A DNA stretch of 64,000 nt from Rhynchospora pubera (GCA_028095005.1 CM051460.1:19453501-19517500); one strand, 5' to 3'. Shown: positions 52,001-64,000, counted from the first letter of the stretch. The notes: generated from the sequence alone by a model not told the origin. Numbers and translations are program-made.

Positions 52001-52342
52001 AAAGCGAATACTGTATGTGAAATCTCGGCATTTTTCGCTGAGGATTTGCTTCAGCTCCGCATTCAATTCCTTCCTGCGCTTGAGCTTTGTTCCTAATCAA
52101 CTTTAACCCCTGTTATTCCTACCGGTACAGGCTTCTTTTTCAATGAGAAAAGCTGGGTTTGATTGTTTTAGGATCAGAGTTCATTGATGACTCTGTCGGG
52201 CCGGCTAGTGTACTTGCCTTTTTTGGGCTGGATGCTTAGTCTTTTTTGCTGCTCCTCCCTTGTGTAGTCATTTTCTGGAGCCGACCGAGGCCCAGGCGGC
52301 TAGCAACTGTACTTTACTAGCTAGCAAACATTGCTATTTCTA

Positions 52343-52472
52343 GGGTGCGTTTGGATCGTTGGAAGAAAGAAGAAAAAGAAAAAAAAAAAGAAAAAAAATT
52401 ATAAACAATTCAAATTCTTTACAAAGTTACACACTTCCCAATACTTCTTCCCACACCTATCCAAACGCACCC
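52343..52472. mobile_element. MITE, 130 bp
   Basis: Perfect terminal repeats GGGTGCGTTTGGAT and ATCCAAACGCACCC are flanked by CTA on both sides (52340-52342, 52473-52475). The middle shares TTACACACTTCCCAATACTT with the MITE at 53048. Confidence 0.8.
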
Positions 52473-53047
52473 CTAGAGAGGAAAGTATATCTACTCCTAT
52501 TTACTCACAACATTGTTCCCTTGGTTTCTTCTTTCTTGTGCTGTGCGGAGAGGTTAAGAGGTACAACTATATTTACTACTATTAATTCCTAGTCCTGTAG
52601 GCTGCACCATGCAATGATAGACCTATTCGCCAATTTACACTTCCAAAAGAAAAGTGGCATATATTAGGTGTGAGCCTGTCACAAAATTTATTTATTACTT
52701 TGTACAATGTACCCAGCGACCGAGTTCTCCGGCTAGTAAGTAGTAACATTAGTGCTTGTTCCTACTTGTAGTTGTAGCGTTAATTATTTGACTGTACATG
52801 AAACAGATTATAAGTGTCCCACGTTTCTAATAGAAGTGAGGTGTATAGCATAAATTATGAGAAATGTTGGATACGATATATGACCTGAAAAATCAAGTCT
52901 CTCTAAAAAAATAAAAAGATTTAAAACAGATTTCCGCCTATGTCATAAAAAGAAAAAAGGTATTGCAAATTCAACAACAGTTATGCAGGTTTCCAACCAC
53001 TTGTGCCTAGTATCAATCAAGTGCTAATTGAATGAAATAGTAAAAAA

Positions 53048-53194
53048 GCCTCCGTTTGGATGCGCTGAGAAGTAGGAAGAAGGAAGAAGGAAAGAAAAAA
53101 AATTATAAACAATCCAAACTCTTCGCAAAATTACACACTTCCCAATACTTCTTTCCACTTCTTTCCTTCTTCCCACACCTATCCAAACGGAGCC
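53048..53194. mobile_element. MITE, 147 bp, same family
   Basis: Ends GCCTCCGTTTGGAT and ATCCAAACGGAGCC are inverted repeats, with AAA on both sides. The interior matches the 52343 element. Confidence 0.75.
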
Positions 53195-53263
53195 AAAGAA
53201 ATAAAAAAAAACACAAATAGACACAAGTTCAGCAAGTGGTTATGGAAATTCTGGTGATACCAG

Positions 53264-54075
53264 TAGGCCTGTCAACGAAAGTGCCAACCACGTGATGTTG
53301 TTCCGTTTAACTGAAACGGAACGAATAACGGCACCAATTCTCATTTCGTTTCAATAATGAAACGGGAGACAAAATGAGAAATTGTGCCGTTTTGAACCGT
53401 TTCGTCTCTTTTCAAATCGTTTTATGTGTAATTTCTGATGCGGAAAGAATAAAGGAATGGATTTATGTGCCATTTTGAAAACGGCACAATTAACGAAATG
53501 GTTGACGCAGAGCTGGCCCCAAATAATTTTGAATTGGGTTCAGACTCAATTGAACTTGATTCAACAATAGATGTGCAGCTTCCAGAAAAACTACATATAA
53601 AAAAATATTACACCAGAAGCAACAAAATTAATAAGTAAACTAAAAACCTTTTCAAATTTGGAAAGATTTACTAATCTGCCATTGATTTATGGAATATGTT
53701 ATTTCTTTAATCTAGTATATTATAGTAGGAATTATAATATTTAGTTTCTTATTTCAGCAAGTAGTATTAGAAAAGTTATTTCTTTTATTTCCATAATTTA
53801 GTAAGTTGTATTAGGAAAGATTGAAGGGGTCATATAGTGGTGCAAGCACCAGAAAAAGGGGATCGTATTCTGAATTTTTCCAGGTTAATGAAAAGTTATT
53901 ATTACTATCAAATATTTTCTACCCTACCTTACCCTACCGGATATTCTTGGAGTAGAGCAGAAGGACGTTTGGAGACTAGAGATCCGACGTCAATGGTATA
54001 TCGTACCGTTTTCTTAAATGAAACGGTAAACGATAGGGGGTGTTCTGTGGTATTTTTTAACGTTAGACACCCCTG
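53264..54075. mobile_element. hAT element, 812 bp, non-autonomous
   Basis: Ends TAGGCCTGTCAACG and CGTTAGACACCCCTG are imperfect inverted repeats. The flanks GATACCAG (53256-53263) and AATACCAG (54076-54083) match at 7 of 8. The subterminal parts are rich in AACGG/CCGTTT, as in the 2.3-kb element at 38902, to which it is probably related. No ORF of note. Confidence 0.7.
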
Positions 54076-54083
54076 AATACCAG

Positions 54084-55720
54084 AATCGAAACGTGACAAA
54101 AATTGCAGCATCCGATATTGTGAGATGAAATACATAAAACATTTTGGACAAGACACCCCGCCTATTCCAACCAAGTTTCACCCTTAGGGACACTATTGGA
54201 ATGTAACAATGCAATTATTAAAGTTTTAAAAATCCAGTGCCAGTAAACTCCTTGCTCACAATCCAAAGTAACTACATCCTTAGAATGGAAACCCCAAAGT
54301 CACGTAATAGTTTGGAAAAAAGCAAATGCAATTGATAAATTAGTTAATTTGTTTACCTAATATCTAACCTATAAAAAGTGCTATATTCATTGTTCATTTA
54401 TAGTTCTTAAATAGAACTCACCTTGATAAAATGAAAATCAATGTGCTTAGAATAACAGCCACGGAACACAAAAAAAAAAAAAGAAAGATAAGAGGAACTA
54501 ACCTTGCACCAAAACTCACTCTAAAGACCTAAGCAAGTCGCAAGGCCGATCGAAGCACCTAAAAATACATCAGAACTGCGAAAACGGAATAAATATTATT
54601 CTGATATTTGCCAGATACTTTTTCAACTAAGAAGTAACAATTAGACACCTGGATCAATTAGAAAAAGAATTCTTTCGTTAAGTTAATTTGTTTTTTTTTT
54701 TTTTTGAATCAAACACAATAGTAGCAACTAATGCATTAATTTTCCCTAACATAGAGCACATTTAAGATCCAAGTGTAGTGACAACACTTGCATCTGTATC
54801 TTCATATCCAAATAGAGCACTTTATACAATAGGCATATCAGGATAAGCCTGCACCACAATTTAATTCTGATAAACATAACACACACATGGATCAATTAGG
54901 CACCTCAACAATACACAATCACCTGGACTACTTTATGGAAAAAAAGAAGCAACATACACAATAGGCAGTAATTGAACATCAAATTCAATGAAAAATGGAA
55001 GATAAACCGTGACTTCAAAGCTGGCACACTAATGAAACCCCTCGAGAAGATTTTCTTCTTTGCCAAACAAATAAGTAAAAATAAAGAAACTTGTCATCAT
55101 TGAACTAATATAGAAAAAAGGAGGAAAAAAAATAAATAATGCTGCAAAATGACTTACTTGCATATCACTTATAGCATAATTAACAAACAGTAAATAACTT
55201 GCATTTATGTCAGAATAACATCCAAACTTATGAATCTTGTGCAATTATCCACATGAATCAAATTTTAATCAATTTTGCCATCAGCTTTTAATATGATCTA
55301 ACTCTTCTTCACAGTACATACCAACAACAACTTGAACTACTCTCTAACAGAAGCATAAAAAAAGCAGCAATGCATACTGTTCGAAGCTAACCTAAACAAC
55401 TGGATCGAACAATGAGCAACACAAATCGGAATTGCACAATTCGAGGCAAGCTGTCTTATCCCTCCGTAGCCTCTCCTACCTCTCCCTTATTATCTGTACA
55501 AAATTGCTACTGTAAGATGAAATTATCCAACAACCATGGCCGAAAACAAACCAAAGAGAAAACTCTAGGACAGCCAAGAGAAGAAGAACAGATCTTGAGA
55601 AAAAAAATCAAGCTGAAAACTACCAGAAAAACTAATTATGTAGTTACAACACATGAACCAAACTAAAAAAATTGAATGAATAAAATTCTACAGATATTTA
55701 ACAAATTAAAGAGAAAAAGA
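54084..55720. other. intergenic, no gene recognised
   Basis: AT-rich; several possible splice-like sites on the minus strand but no protein motif. Confidence 0.4.
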
Positions 55721-55729
55721 AGAAGGTTA

Positions 55730-56200
55730 CAGGTACAGCCATCGAAGAAGAGGTAACCACTGAGCGGTGCGAGCAGATGCAACCATCGCTACCACCTGAC
55801 CACCTCCCATCAGGCACTGTTGGGCAAGAAGTGAGGAATCGAGAGAGAGAGAAAATCGCAGCAAGCACCGAGATCACTGAGCGAGAGAGAGAGACAGAGA
55901 AGAAATACAATTTATCGGTTATGATTGACCACCTACAAAAAGAAAAATGAAAAATTGATAAATTATATAAGCACAAAAACCAAACCAGGCAAAGAAAAGG
56001 AAAAAGGCGCTGAAAACTCGCCCAAAAAGAAGAAAGGAGATAAAGCAGAGAGAAAAGCTACCCTCCCCTAAAAGAGAAGAAACTGGTCTACTCGTTCAAA
56101 AAATCGGCATTTCGATCTGAGATCGGAGACGGTCGGAAATCCACGGCGAAGAGCGGAAGCCACTCTCCCCACCTCGGGAGTGGCGTCGAGAGCAGGTAAG
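55730..56200 (-). other. possible minus-strand transcript start (leader exon)
   Basis: On the minus strand there is a higher-GC, CT-rich leader-like stretch (about 55800-55900) followed by a short frame starting ATGGGAGGTGGTCAG at about 55790. A second GC-rich leader-like stretch lies at about 56100-56190. This resembles plant 5' UTRs, but I could not connect it to any downstream coding exons. It could be a non-coding transcript or a gene fragment. Confidence 0.2.
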
Positions 56201-56242
56201 AAAGAAAGAATGAACCAAAGAGAAAGGGAAACGAAGGGGGGA

Positions 56243-56420
56243 GCGTATCCTCTGGATGGTTGTGGACGTCTTTCGATACGAACCGTCTGATTTAATCTAA
56301 ACGGTTAGATTTTTTCGGGCCTATCAATCTTAGTATCATGCACGGGGCATTTATAGCCATTGAGATTAAATCAGACGGCTGAGATCGAACCATCCACTGG
56401 ATGGCCATCCAGAGGATGCG
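56243..56420. mobile_element. MITE, about 178 bp
   Basis: GCGTATCCTCTGGATGG at the left and CCATCCAGAGGATGCG at the right are inverted; inner arms contain CCGTCTGATTTAATCT and its near-complement. Same family as about 39178-39373. Confidence 0.75.
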
Positions 56421-56643
56421 AATTCAAACGAAGGGAGGGATTAATCACACAACATCGGACTGACTGGATCGAATGGAACACAATGGACGACTGAGATTGG
56501 TTACTGTACTACTACAGTGCCGAGAGGCCTCCACGTGCAGCTCACGCTACTCCAGATATATATATTTCTAATGCGATGATACATATCTGAAGGAAAACAA
56601 AAATTCAAGTCATTATGTGGCTATTGCATAAGCCTATTTAAAA

Positions 56644-56797
56644 AAAAAAGTCAAAGTCTTAAGCCTTTTATCCCAAACAAGTTGGGGTAGGCTAGAAATA
56701 ACACCCCGATCCCGGTCATTTCTTGTATATATGGCTGAGTTTTTACACATGCGGGCTTGAACCCTGGACCTCTTAGAAAAGAGCCAAGTGCTCTTAA
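56644..56797 (-). mobile_element. Au-like SINE (tRNA-derived)
   Basis: On the minus strand the head reads TTAAGAGCACTTGGCTC and then GGTTCAAGCCC, resembling pol III A and B boxes. The body ends with CCCCAACTTGTTTGGGAT, the conserved 3' part of plant Au-type SINEs, and a terminal run of T. An 11-bp target duplication CCTATTTAAAA (56633-56643, 56798-56808) flanks it. Confidence 0.85.
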
Positions 56798-56808
56798 CCT
56801 ATTTAAAA

Positions 56809-58140
56809 GATCGAAAAATTTAGTAATCTGAAAGGAAAACTAATAAACTTTAGTATGTGATGAACTGTTAATAAAGAGACGTATCACTCTTAGATACTGA
56901 TGTACCATTGTACAAGAGAGTGCATTAAGTTGCCGAGGCCTATTTAGAATTAATTAGTGGTCTTTGCAGAACCATTTTCTTCTGCTAGAACCTACAAACC
57001 AAAAAAAGATGCATGCATTAGATAATAATAAAAGGGTATTCTCTGGTACAAATAAGCAGCCAGTTGGACCAAACTCTATCCTGATTTGAGGTAGAAAAAT
57101 AATCAGCATCAGATGTGATCCCTTGAAGAGACATTTATGCTAGAAAATGAATTATTACCTTAGAATTGGCAGTAAGCTTGTTTCAAGAAGGACAAAAGGA
57201 AAAGTAAACAAAGAATTATTAGCTTGTGAGTTAGGTCTGATATTAGACATTTATGCTAGAAAATGAATGATGATGCAATTTAAAATTAAAAAAGAACATC
57301 ACAGTGAATAATGAAAACTCTTTTAATTTTTACTTGGTCCTGCTAAACCCCTGGTCTATTGTTACTGGCAGTGCCAATGGCTGTACCAATTTACCCGCTT
57401 GATAAGATGTATAAAACAAAGCCAAGTGAAAGATGTTCTCTAGCCATTGTCTTTTGGCCTTTGGAAATTGCATTTCGACCTCTGATTTAAGAAAAAAAAA
57501 ATATACAGAAAACACTGCAATACTATAAGTACCTTTCAATCACTATAAACTCAACTTTCACTGCTATAATTATGTTTATTAACCTTCAGAAAATATATCA
57601 ATATAGATGGGCAAGAGCAACACAGGAATCTATTTTGGTCTAAGCTAGTCATGGTGGAATTTAGAAGACCCAGGGGCTTAAAAGCTGAAACAATAAAATG
57701 CTGACAACATCAGACCTTTAAGAAATGAAAATAGCAAGGAAACAAACATGCATCGACAACATCAGACCTTTAAGAAAAGATTGTTTGAAACACTTATTTC
57801 AAATTAGACCAAAGTGACCTAAAGCAACCTAAGAGAAGAGCTCAGCTGGTAGTTTTGATAGAATTAGCATTAGCAATAAATCTGGTTTACTGTCATATTG
57901 AAATTTACATCCTGACTTTAGCCTTGCTGTTTTGTTGGACTTTTCGATCTATTAATAAAGCACCAGTACCAAGGATACACTCAGCTTTTGAACCGCACCA
58001 ACTGGATTATTTAGTGGTACATTGTAACACTAAATTAAAAATCTTGCGATATTATTTGTAAACACACATTCCTTAATTTCGATAGACTAACAGTCCAAAA
58101 GCAAATATAAAATGCAATTATGCAATTCAAAGAGAATATA
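56809..58140. other. intergenic, no gene recognised
   Basis: AT-rich spacer. The phrase GACAACATCAGACCTTTAAG occurs twice (about 57701 and 57757). No gene seen. Confidence 0.45.
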
Positions 58141-58145
58141 AAAAC

Positions 58146-58763
58146 TGTTGAAATATATAAGGTCTACATTTGATGTACAAAATTGACCTGTTTCCAACTC
58201 GGTCCGAGTTAGGGCCAACTCGGTCCGAGCAAGAAAATCCGACAGCCAAAACAGCCATCTTGGTCCGAGTTGTAAACAACTCGGTCCGAGTTCATTGCCG
58301 ACCTAGCATATTTGGCAAGTATAATTTGGTATTTGTTGCCAAATCCTTCAAGTTATGAGGGCTGCATATAGGATGGTATATTTCCATATGAAAAGGATCT
58401 GATTTATGTCAGAAGAGAAGGAAATTTGAAGATTTAGGACAAGAATATTTCCTTTATTGTTATTACCAAATTGGCTAGTTGCCTTATGTATTTTTGTCTA
58501 TTTATCTTCCCCTTCTCCCAAAATATTGTATCTCAGACATTAACAGAAAATAATAGAAAAAGTGTGCGTGTGTGTGGAGGACGTAGGCATCAAGTTGGTG
58601 CTGAACCTCGTTAAATTCTCGTGTTCACTTGTATTTTATTTGTACTGAGATCCTCGTGTTGACTAGCCCTAAGGGGCACGGTTCTTGTGCAAGATGCACT
58701 TGGATCGTGCCTCCTCGAACCAAAAATCTAATTTCCGCTGCGTAGACGCTCGAATTTTTAACA
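58146..58763 (+). mobile_element. solo LTR, Copia type, 618 bp
   Basis: It begins TGTTGAAA and ends TTTTTAACA (inverted TGTT/AACA), with a 5-bp duplication AAAAC on both sides (58141-58145, 58764-58768). The 3' half has GGACGTAGGCATCAAG and GAACCTCGTTAAATTCT, wording common in plant Copia LTRs. No primer-binding site or internal region follows, so it is a solo LTR. Its 5' part has four copies of a near-palindrome CTCGGTCCGAG (one starting TTGG), at about 58198-58290. Confidence 0.85.
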
Positions 58764-58768
58764 AAAAC

Positions 58769-60239
58769 AAATACCTCTACGAAACCAAACTGAAGAGGAA
58801 AGAGGGAGAAAGGAGAGGCAATTGATGGAACTGGACATGAGGAGGAAGTTAAGACTGATGGCAATCGTAGAAAATGCTGACTATAACTTAATTATGACTT
58901 AGCGGTTAGGGGGTATGCTATTCATAGCGGTTGATTGATTGCTCTCAAATTTCCTTTCCTCCGTGCTATTATCTGATTCCCAAATTAAGATATTTAATTA
59001 AATTAACATCTCAAAATAAAAAAATAATTGCAGAAAACAATAAGCTCTGAGCGGTCAAATAATTTCAATAGCGATTATAGTCTAGCAAGTAGGTACAAGG
59101 TGTAGCTAATATCCAAAAGATAAATTGTCCAAAAAAAATATAACTTAATTATTAGTATATTCAATCCTCAACCTCAGTTGCTGTCAGTATTTTGGTATAT
59201 ACATTCAAGCCATTCTCTTATTCTGGTAATTTATGATGAAAAGAAATGAAATTGAATAATCCTGCATTGAATGGCAAGTTTTCTACCCAATTTACAATTA
59301 TATCACGATTGATGGAACTCTGCCTTAATTTTCCTTAGTTACACAATTTTGCCTCAATAAAAGCCCCAAATGTGCAATTTAAGAACAACAACTACGAAAC
59401 AACCGGAAGTGATTTCTAATTGATAGAACTTACAATTTTGATTTTGTCATGCTAGATTCATCCATGGCAGTTGATTGGCCACTAATTAACAAAACATCAA
59501 TGGGGACCTAACAAACAAGTTCAATAAATAATTGGGGGGCGGGGGGAGGCAAAGAAATGACTTTGTGGCAAGTATATACCTTTGCCAAACAACCACACAG
59601 CTGGTAACTTCAAACATCTATTCCCTTTATTTTATTAATTCCCTTTGCGTGTCTTATGGAAAGCTTTCTAGTTGTCTTAACCAATAAATATTAACATGCT
59701 AACCTCAAATGTTAGTTTTGCATCTCTTCATCTAGGTGTTTGAACTGAAAGACTTGTTTGTAATCACTTGTAGCTACATAAAACAAACCTATATTTCAAT
59801 AGGTGAAATTTACAAAGTATGAATTGAGTTAACTTAGCATCAATTAAAATTTTCTTAATAAAAAAGATGAAGCAATCAGAAATTAATTAACAAGATTAAG
59901 TTTTGGTACAATGCTTGGCAGATTTCTATTTCATGGCATGCTGAGAAGATAACTGAAACAATAGAAGATAACTGAGAAGATACTGAAACAATAGAAACAA
60001 GGTCTGTTCCACAGCCTTGCAACCACAAATTACAAAATGAAGTCATAAAATAACAGTAATCTTCATATAGGTTTCCATATTATTTTAGGTGCTTTGTAAC
60101 TTGGACGGTTAATAAAAGGAAATTCAAAGAATAGCTAAATTGAAGTAATATTTTTGCTGGGTGAAAGTGGGATAAATAAATAAAATTATAATTAGATTTT
60201 CATACCGACAATGGGAGATTTGCATCAGTCCCCCTTGTC
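58769..60239. other. intergenic, no gene recognised
   Basis: AT-rich spacer with no coding pattern seen. Confidence 0.45.
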
Positions 60240-62531
60240 TTGGGTGACTCATCTGTGCCATATGGCTGCCAGATGGCAGAATAATGGCGGTCTCAGGACA
60301 TAATATCCAACCGGGCCTGCAAAATGTGAACCAGGCACGAACCTGTTAACACCCGCATACCCATGCATGCCTCTTCTCCCATACCTGCCAACCATAAATA
60401 GCCTGTATGGAATAAGAAACACAGGGCCGGACATGCAGGTTGACCCGGTGACATGGACAAATTCGGCTGCTTGTTCTCAAAAAGAGTCAATACAAAGAAT
60501 ATATTCTTTACATTCAAATCTCCATTGCCAGTTATATCAGCAAATCCATCAGGCTCTGGATGTTCCTCTGAGGGAGAATCTGAAGGGGCCTCTGATGAAT
60601 CAGGCTCAGACCCACCCAACCCCTGAACATTCTCTTCATGGACGAACATGTGCGGTGAAAGGTTGTGGGGGTAGACAACTGGCCTATAATCTGGAATATG
60701 ACCGTTTGGATAGCGCATTGACATCTGTGCAATGGATGCCTCAAGATCCACATAGGGAGAGGTGGAGTTTGATCAGGAACATCAGGACAGGGCCCGCCAG
60801 AGCGTCAGTGATGGAGCCAGCAGGAAGACTCAGTATTTGCCCCAACTTGCAAGTCCCAAAGACAAATGCACTGTGTATCTGTAAAAGTTACCTGAAATAT
60901 TTTTTAAAGAGATTTAATTGAATCATTTCTATGAAAAGTCAAATGCTGAAGATAAATTGACAATTGAATATCTAGGCTAATGGGAACTAATTTGGCCTTG
61001 ATGCTAACTTAAGGGAAGAGCTCAACTGGCAGAGGCCAAATTGGTGCTAGTTGAGCCGAATTGAAAAGTTTGAGGTCGCTACCTGATGGGGAGAATGATA
61101 GAAAAGTAAAAACATAAAAACTAACCTTTGCTAACACTGCAGCCAAGATTGTTTGCTGGTTTCAATGGGTCAACAATGTTGAAATTCTTCTGGAAGAAAC
61201 CTCTGACATCATTAGGTTTGTTCGGTATCTTTACCTGGTACTGATCCAAACATCAATTCACAAAGTCTTCTTGTATTAAAAGGTCACTTGCAGGGATCTC
61301 TGGCGCTTCAGCATTTATTTACAGACAATAATGATATCGGACAAAGTAAGATATGGTAATTACAATAACATAATCAATAATATAATAGTAAATTCATTGG
61401 CCTTACATACCTACTATTTCAGGTAGAGATGCAAGAGATATGTCCAGTATACTGATTCCCTGATAGTAGTCAAATTTACTGTAGTAATCCTAAAACTAGT
61501 ACAGTACCTACATGAAGATGGAAGAGTGAGTGGAACTCAAGTTTTATTGCTATAAATTTTACTAAAAAGGGAAAAAGATAGATCAAAGATGAAAGACTTG
61601 TTTACAGCTAAGAAAGAGTCGAGGGTCGAATAAATATAAGATAAGTGTTTCCAAAGCATATGTCGAGATCAGACCACGGTGCACCATGACTTCATAAGCA
61701 TGATGCAACTTTTGAATAAGTGATCTTTTCCTATCAAAAGATCCACATACATAAAAGCCAAATATTAGAAGAGAAAACACCTCAGTGAAGGGATTTTTTT
61801 TTTTTTTTGGAAATAAGAAGAGCATAAGCTCTACCACTCTTCATTTATGAAAAGCAGGATGAAAAGCACCAGCGAAGGAAAATGGACAAGAAAGGAAAGG
61901 TTTTAAATAATAAATTCTCCTGCTTGATTAAAAGAAATATCAACAACAATATTTTGCACAAGACACTTCACAAGCTTCACCTGTTATTAAAAGAAAGGGC
62001 AAATACAACAAATTTTAACGAGAAAGTGCCAAATCCTTGTTAATTATCACAAACAAGAACTACATTATCAAGAAATTGAAAAATGACAATTCTACAATGT
62101 GACTGTTAAAAAATAAGCTTAGTCTTCCTTAACGCCTTTAGAAGAGATAATTGCAAATCAATTTTCTTTCAATCAGCCTACATTTAGTTCACAATTCTTT
62201 GCAAGAGATTATTGCAGAAAGAGACCCCCGGTTTCAATTACTTTTCAGTTTGAAATTCAGTTTATATTCTTTAAGTTCATGATAGTCAACCAGGAATGCT
62301 GATTTCCTCTAATGCCCAAACTTTCCCACTGAAAACTTATATTTTATTATTTTTTTTAACTGAAACAGGAGTCAGAATCATAATATCTATTAAGAAATAG
62401 TATGACAAACTAACCTCAGCAAGAATGAGTTGCACATCTTTGACCTCAAATTTAGCATAAGGATTTTTCTCCTCCATTTCCAGAAAGCTCCACACATCTT
62501 CAGGCAACAAATGTTCTCAGTTCGGCTCTGC
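60240..62531 (-). pseudogene. PAP/OAS1-type nucleotidyltransferase gene, decayed copy
   Basis: Minus-strand pieces follow the order of the plant poly(A)-polymerase/OAS1 substrate-binding-domain family (probable nucleotidyltransferases). A, 62415-62531: PEDVWSFLEMEEKNPYAKF then EVKDVQLILAE. B, about 61914-61980: VKLVKCLVQNIVVDISFNQ. C, about 61604-61731: GKDHLFKS in one frame, then RGLISTYALETLILYLF in another. D, 61126-61234: KPNDVRGFFQKNFNIVDPL. E, from 60891 down to about 60540: NFYR and then a frame change. Introns are kept, so it is not a processed copy. Decay: in-frame TGA in A (62517-62519), frameshift plus lost residues in C, one-base loss after NFYR in E, and missing N-terminal and several internal exons. 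Family order is from knowledge; breaks are seen directly. Not likely functional. Confidence 0.75.
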
Positions 62532-62587
62532 CTGTCAACCAGCTCAATAGTTATTCAAACAAAGTCCCATCATATCATGTATATAAC

Positions 62588-63280
62588 CTAGCTATTGCAT
62601 CGTGCTTCACTCGATGCAAGGTTAACCTGAGGTGATCATAGTTTCAGTACACTGATACAAAAAAAAAGAAAAAAAAATTATATTTTGTTTTGCCGAGGTG
62701 ATCATTTGTTAGATCACTCATTATAGAAATAAGTAACTATATGCATCCAAAGTTTAAGGTCCTTGTTTATAGCTACATCTTAAAAGAATTACTTGGATTT
62801 ATAGGACCTGTCTCATTTGTATAGCTTGAATGAATTCCATCAAACCATCTCATGTCTCTGATGATCAGCCTATAAGTAGAATAAAAATCAATTCATTTGC
62901 CACCATATATTGAAAAGAATAAATGAAGAACAAATCTAATTCAAACTATGGTGCCAAAAGGGACTGCCACTAGTTTGGTACCAAATTGACCTTGAATACT
63001 GGTACAGTGAAGGGCATGGTATCCCATTTTTTCTTCCTTATCAATAAACCTCAAAACTTATGAGGATAAATAATTTTGTTGCCCTATAGCAATTAATTGG
63101 CCTTTAGACTTGTTTGGTTGAATGTATGGTTGTATCTTTTGATTGATTAAAAAAAAAAAGAAGATCAAACATATTCACACATTTTGAAATGCATACTGTA
63201 AAAACTCAATTTGAAGAATAATTCAGGTACTTCCACAAAAATGTAAAATAAATATAAAATGAAGCACGTGTTCATTTCAG
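62588..63280 (-). mobile_element. Helitron 3' end, minus strand
   Basis: CTAG at 62588-62591. On the minus strand it follows a hairpin with a perfect 6-bp stem GCATCG/CGATGC (62597-62617). The arrangement matches the end at 28322. The base beyond CTAG is G rather than the usual T, so the call is less secure. The element would extend to the right, possibly across the unknown 5' exon at 63288; its 5' end is not seen and the right limit is nominal. Confidence 0.45.
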
Positions 63281-63287
63281 GATCTAC

Positions 63288-63407
63288 CTTGTAGCGAGCT
63301 GAAGGGCGGAAACTGGAAGATGGGTTAACTAAAATCCATCGATCATGAGGCATTGTAGATAGAAGGGTAGAAAGGTCTGAATCGCCTTTTAGTTCTTGTT
63401 CTGCCAT
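63288..63407 (-). CDS. unknown gene, first coding exon (40 codons)
   Basis: Minus-strand ATG at 63407 opens a 40-codon exon (starting MAEQELKGDSDL, ending FRPSARYK) closed by a good donor AAG|GTAGAT at 63288/63287. Just upstream is an acceptor-like TTCTAG, and a strong donor CAG|GTGAGT lies at about 63638, so a spliced 5' UTR is likely. I do not recognise the protein. The downstream exons are unclear: the next minus-strand pieces belong to the decayed nucleotidyltransferase copy, from which it is separated by a Helitron end. It may be a captured or orphan 5' end rather than a working gene. Confidence 0.4.
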
Positions 63408-63419
63408 GGTAGTTTCTAG

Positions 63420-64000
63420 AAAGGAAATCATATAATAGTCAATCACATGTCTGAAAGACATACCATGCTACATAATGTAAAAATTTATGAAAGGGATATC
63501 TCACAAAGGAAATAAAGTAAAATTAAAAATTACAACGAAGCACTGTCTGAAAACCTAAATGAACAAAATCCACATTGCAAACTCCCAGAATATTTTTATG
63601 GTTGAGAGAGACAAAGGGAGAAGATCAGTACTCACCTGAAAAGGAGTCCACAGATCCTATGCTGCAAGGATTCAATTACAGTAGTGTAAACTAACTTTGA
63701 TCCTTATCTTTTTATGCATGATAGCTGGCACATAAATTCAAACAACTACAGTTTAGTGAGGAAAGCAGAAATAGCGAAAAAGATGAAAGAAAAGAAACTT
63801 AGCTGAAAACGAATAACGACAAAAAAAAAGAGAGGACACTTCACTGGCTGTGCTCGAAGCTCTTCTTCCCATTTCCTTTCATCTCTTTCTTGAATTCTAC
63901 TATTATAGTAGATCTTATTTGTTGTTCAGTTTATTTCATCTATCATAGATGAATAAATAAATTGTGAAAAAAAAAATGAGATGAAAGATAGCAACATAAA
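63420..64000 (-). other. probable 5' UTR/promoter of the unknown minus-strand exon
   Basis: A small exon-like piece (about 63638-63658, between GCATAG and CAG|GTGAGT) and a leader-like stretch at about 63830-63870 suggest a transcript start to the right. No further gene is visible before the window ends. Confidence 0.3.

Noticed and set aside
60367..60921. 184-codon + strand ORF over the pseudogene
   Set aside because: Antisense to pseudogene fragment E, no family motif, and it depends on the decayed state of the other strand.
1..64000. CRISPR arrays, operons, bacterial promoters, rRNA or tRNA genes
   Set aside because: The window is plant nuclear DNA. The only tRNA-like sequence is the head of the SINE at 56644-56797.

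Overview
This is a 64 kb piece of a flowering-plant nuclear genome. It is AT-rich and intron-bearing, and it is dominated by transposable elements: Helitrons, MULEs with 9-bp target duplications, hAT elements with 8-bp duplications, Tourist-like MITEs, Copia LTR pieces and an Au-like SINE. I cannot place the species more closely.

Only two genes look intact. The first is a trehalase (GH37, TRE1-like, + strand, 11 exons, 20060-24555, 577 residues). The second is a TIC32-like short-chain dehydrogenase/reductase (+ strand, 7 exons, 45713-47872, 354 residues). A third locus at 60240-62531 (- strand) is a decayed, intron-containing copy of a PAP/OAS1-type nucleotidyltransferase gene. A short well-spliced 5' coding exon of unknown identity lies at 63288-63407 (- strand).

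The most striking structure is a tandem array at 9330-20677. A 3,536-bp unit is repeated three times and followed by a 740-bp partial copy. Each copy carries the complete first exon of the trehalase gene with its leader and splice donor, but only the last copy is joined to exons 2-11. The result is four identical first exons in a row, 3.5 kb apart, all in the sense orientation. Each unit also holds a 180-bp hAT MITE and a Copia LTR with a primer-binding site. An older, diverged copy of the inter-exon part, lacking both insertions, lies just to the left at 6706-8492.

Layout: 1-2994 Helitron 3' part; 3253-6291 internally deleted MULE with decayed mudrA-like ORF; 6706-8492 old spacer copy; 9330-20677 exon-1 array; 20060-24555 trehalase with a MITE 19 bp after its stop; 24774-45700 mostly non-coding, with Helitron end 28322, a 1.5-kb MULE-type inverted-repeat element 29182-30663, a Tourist MITE 33228-33605, a hAT MITE 34321-34529, a 358-bp tandem duplication and a 2.3-kb hAT element 38902-41237; 45713-47872 SDR gene; 50039-54075 several TIR elements; 56644-56797 SINE; 58146-58763 solo Copia LTR; 60240-64000 pseudogene, Helitron end and unknown 5' exon. 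The two intact genes show no sign of a shared pathway; they are ordinary neighbours in a repeat-rich region.
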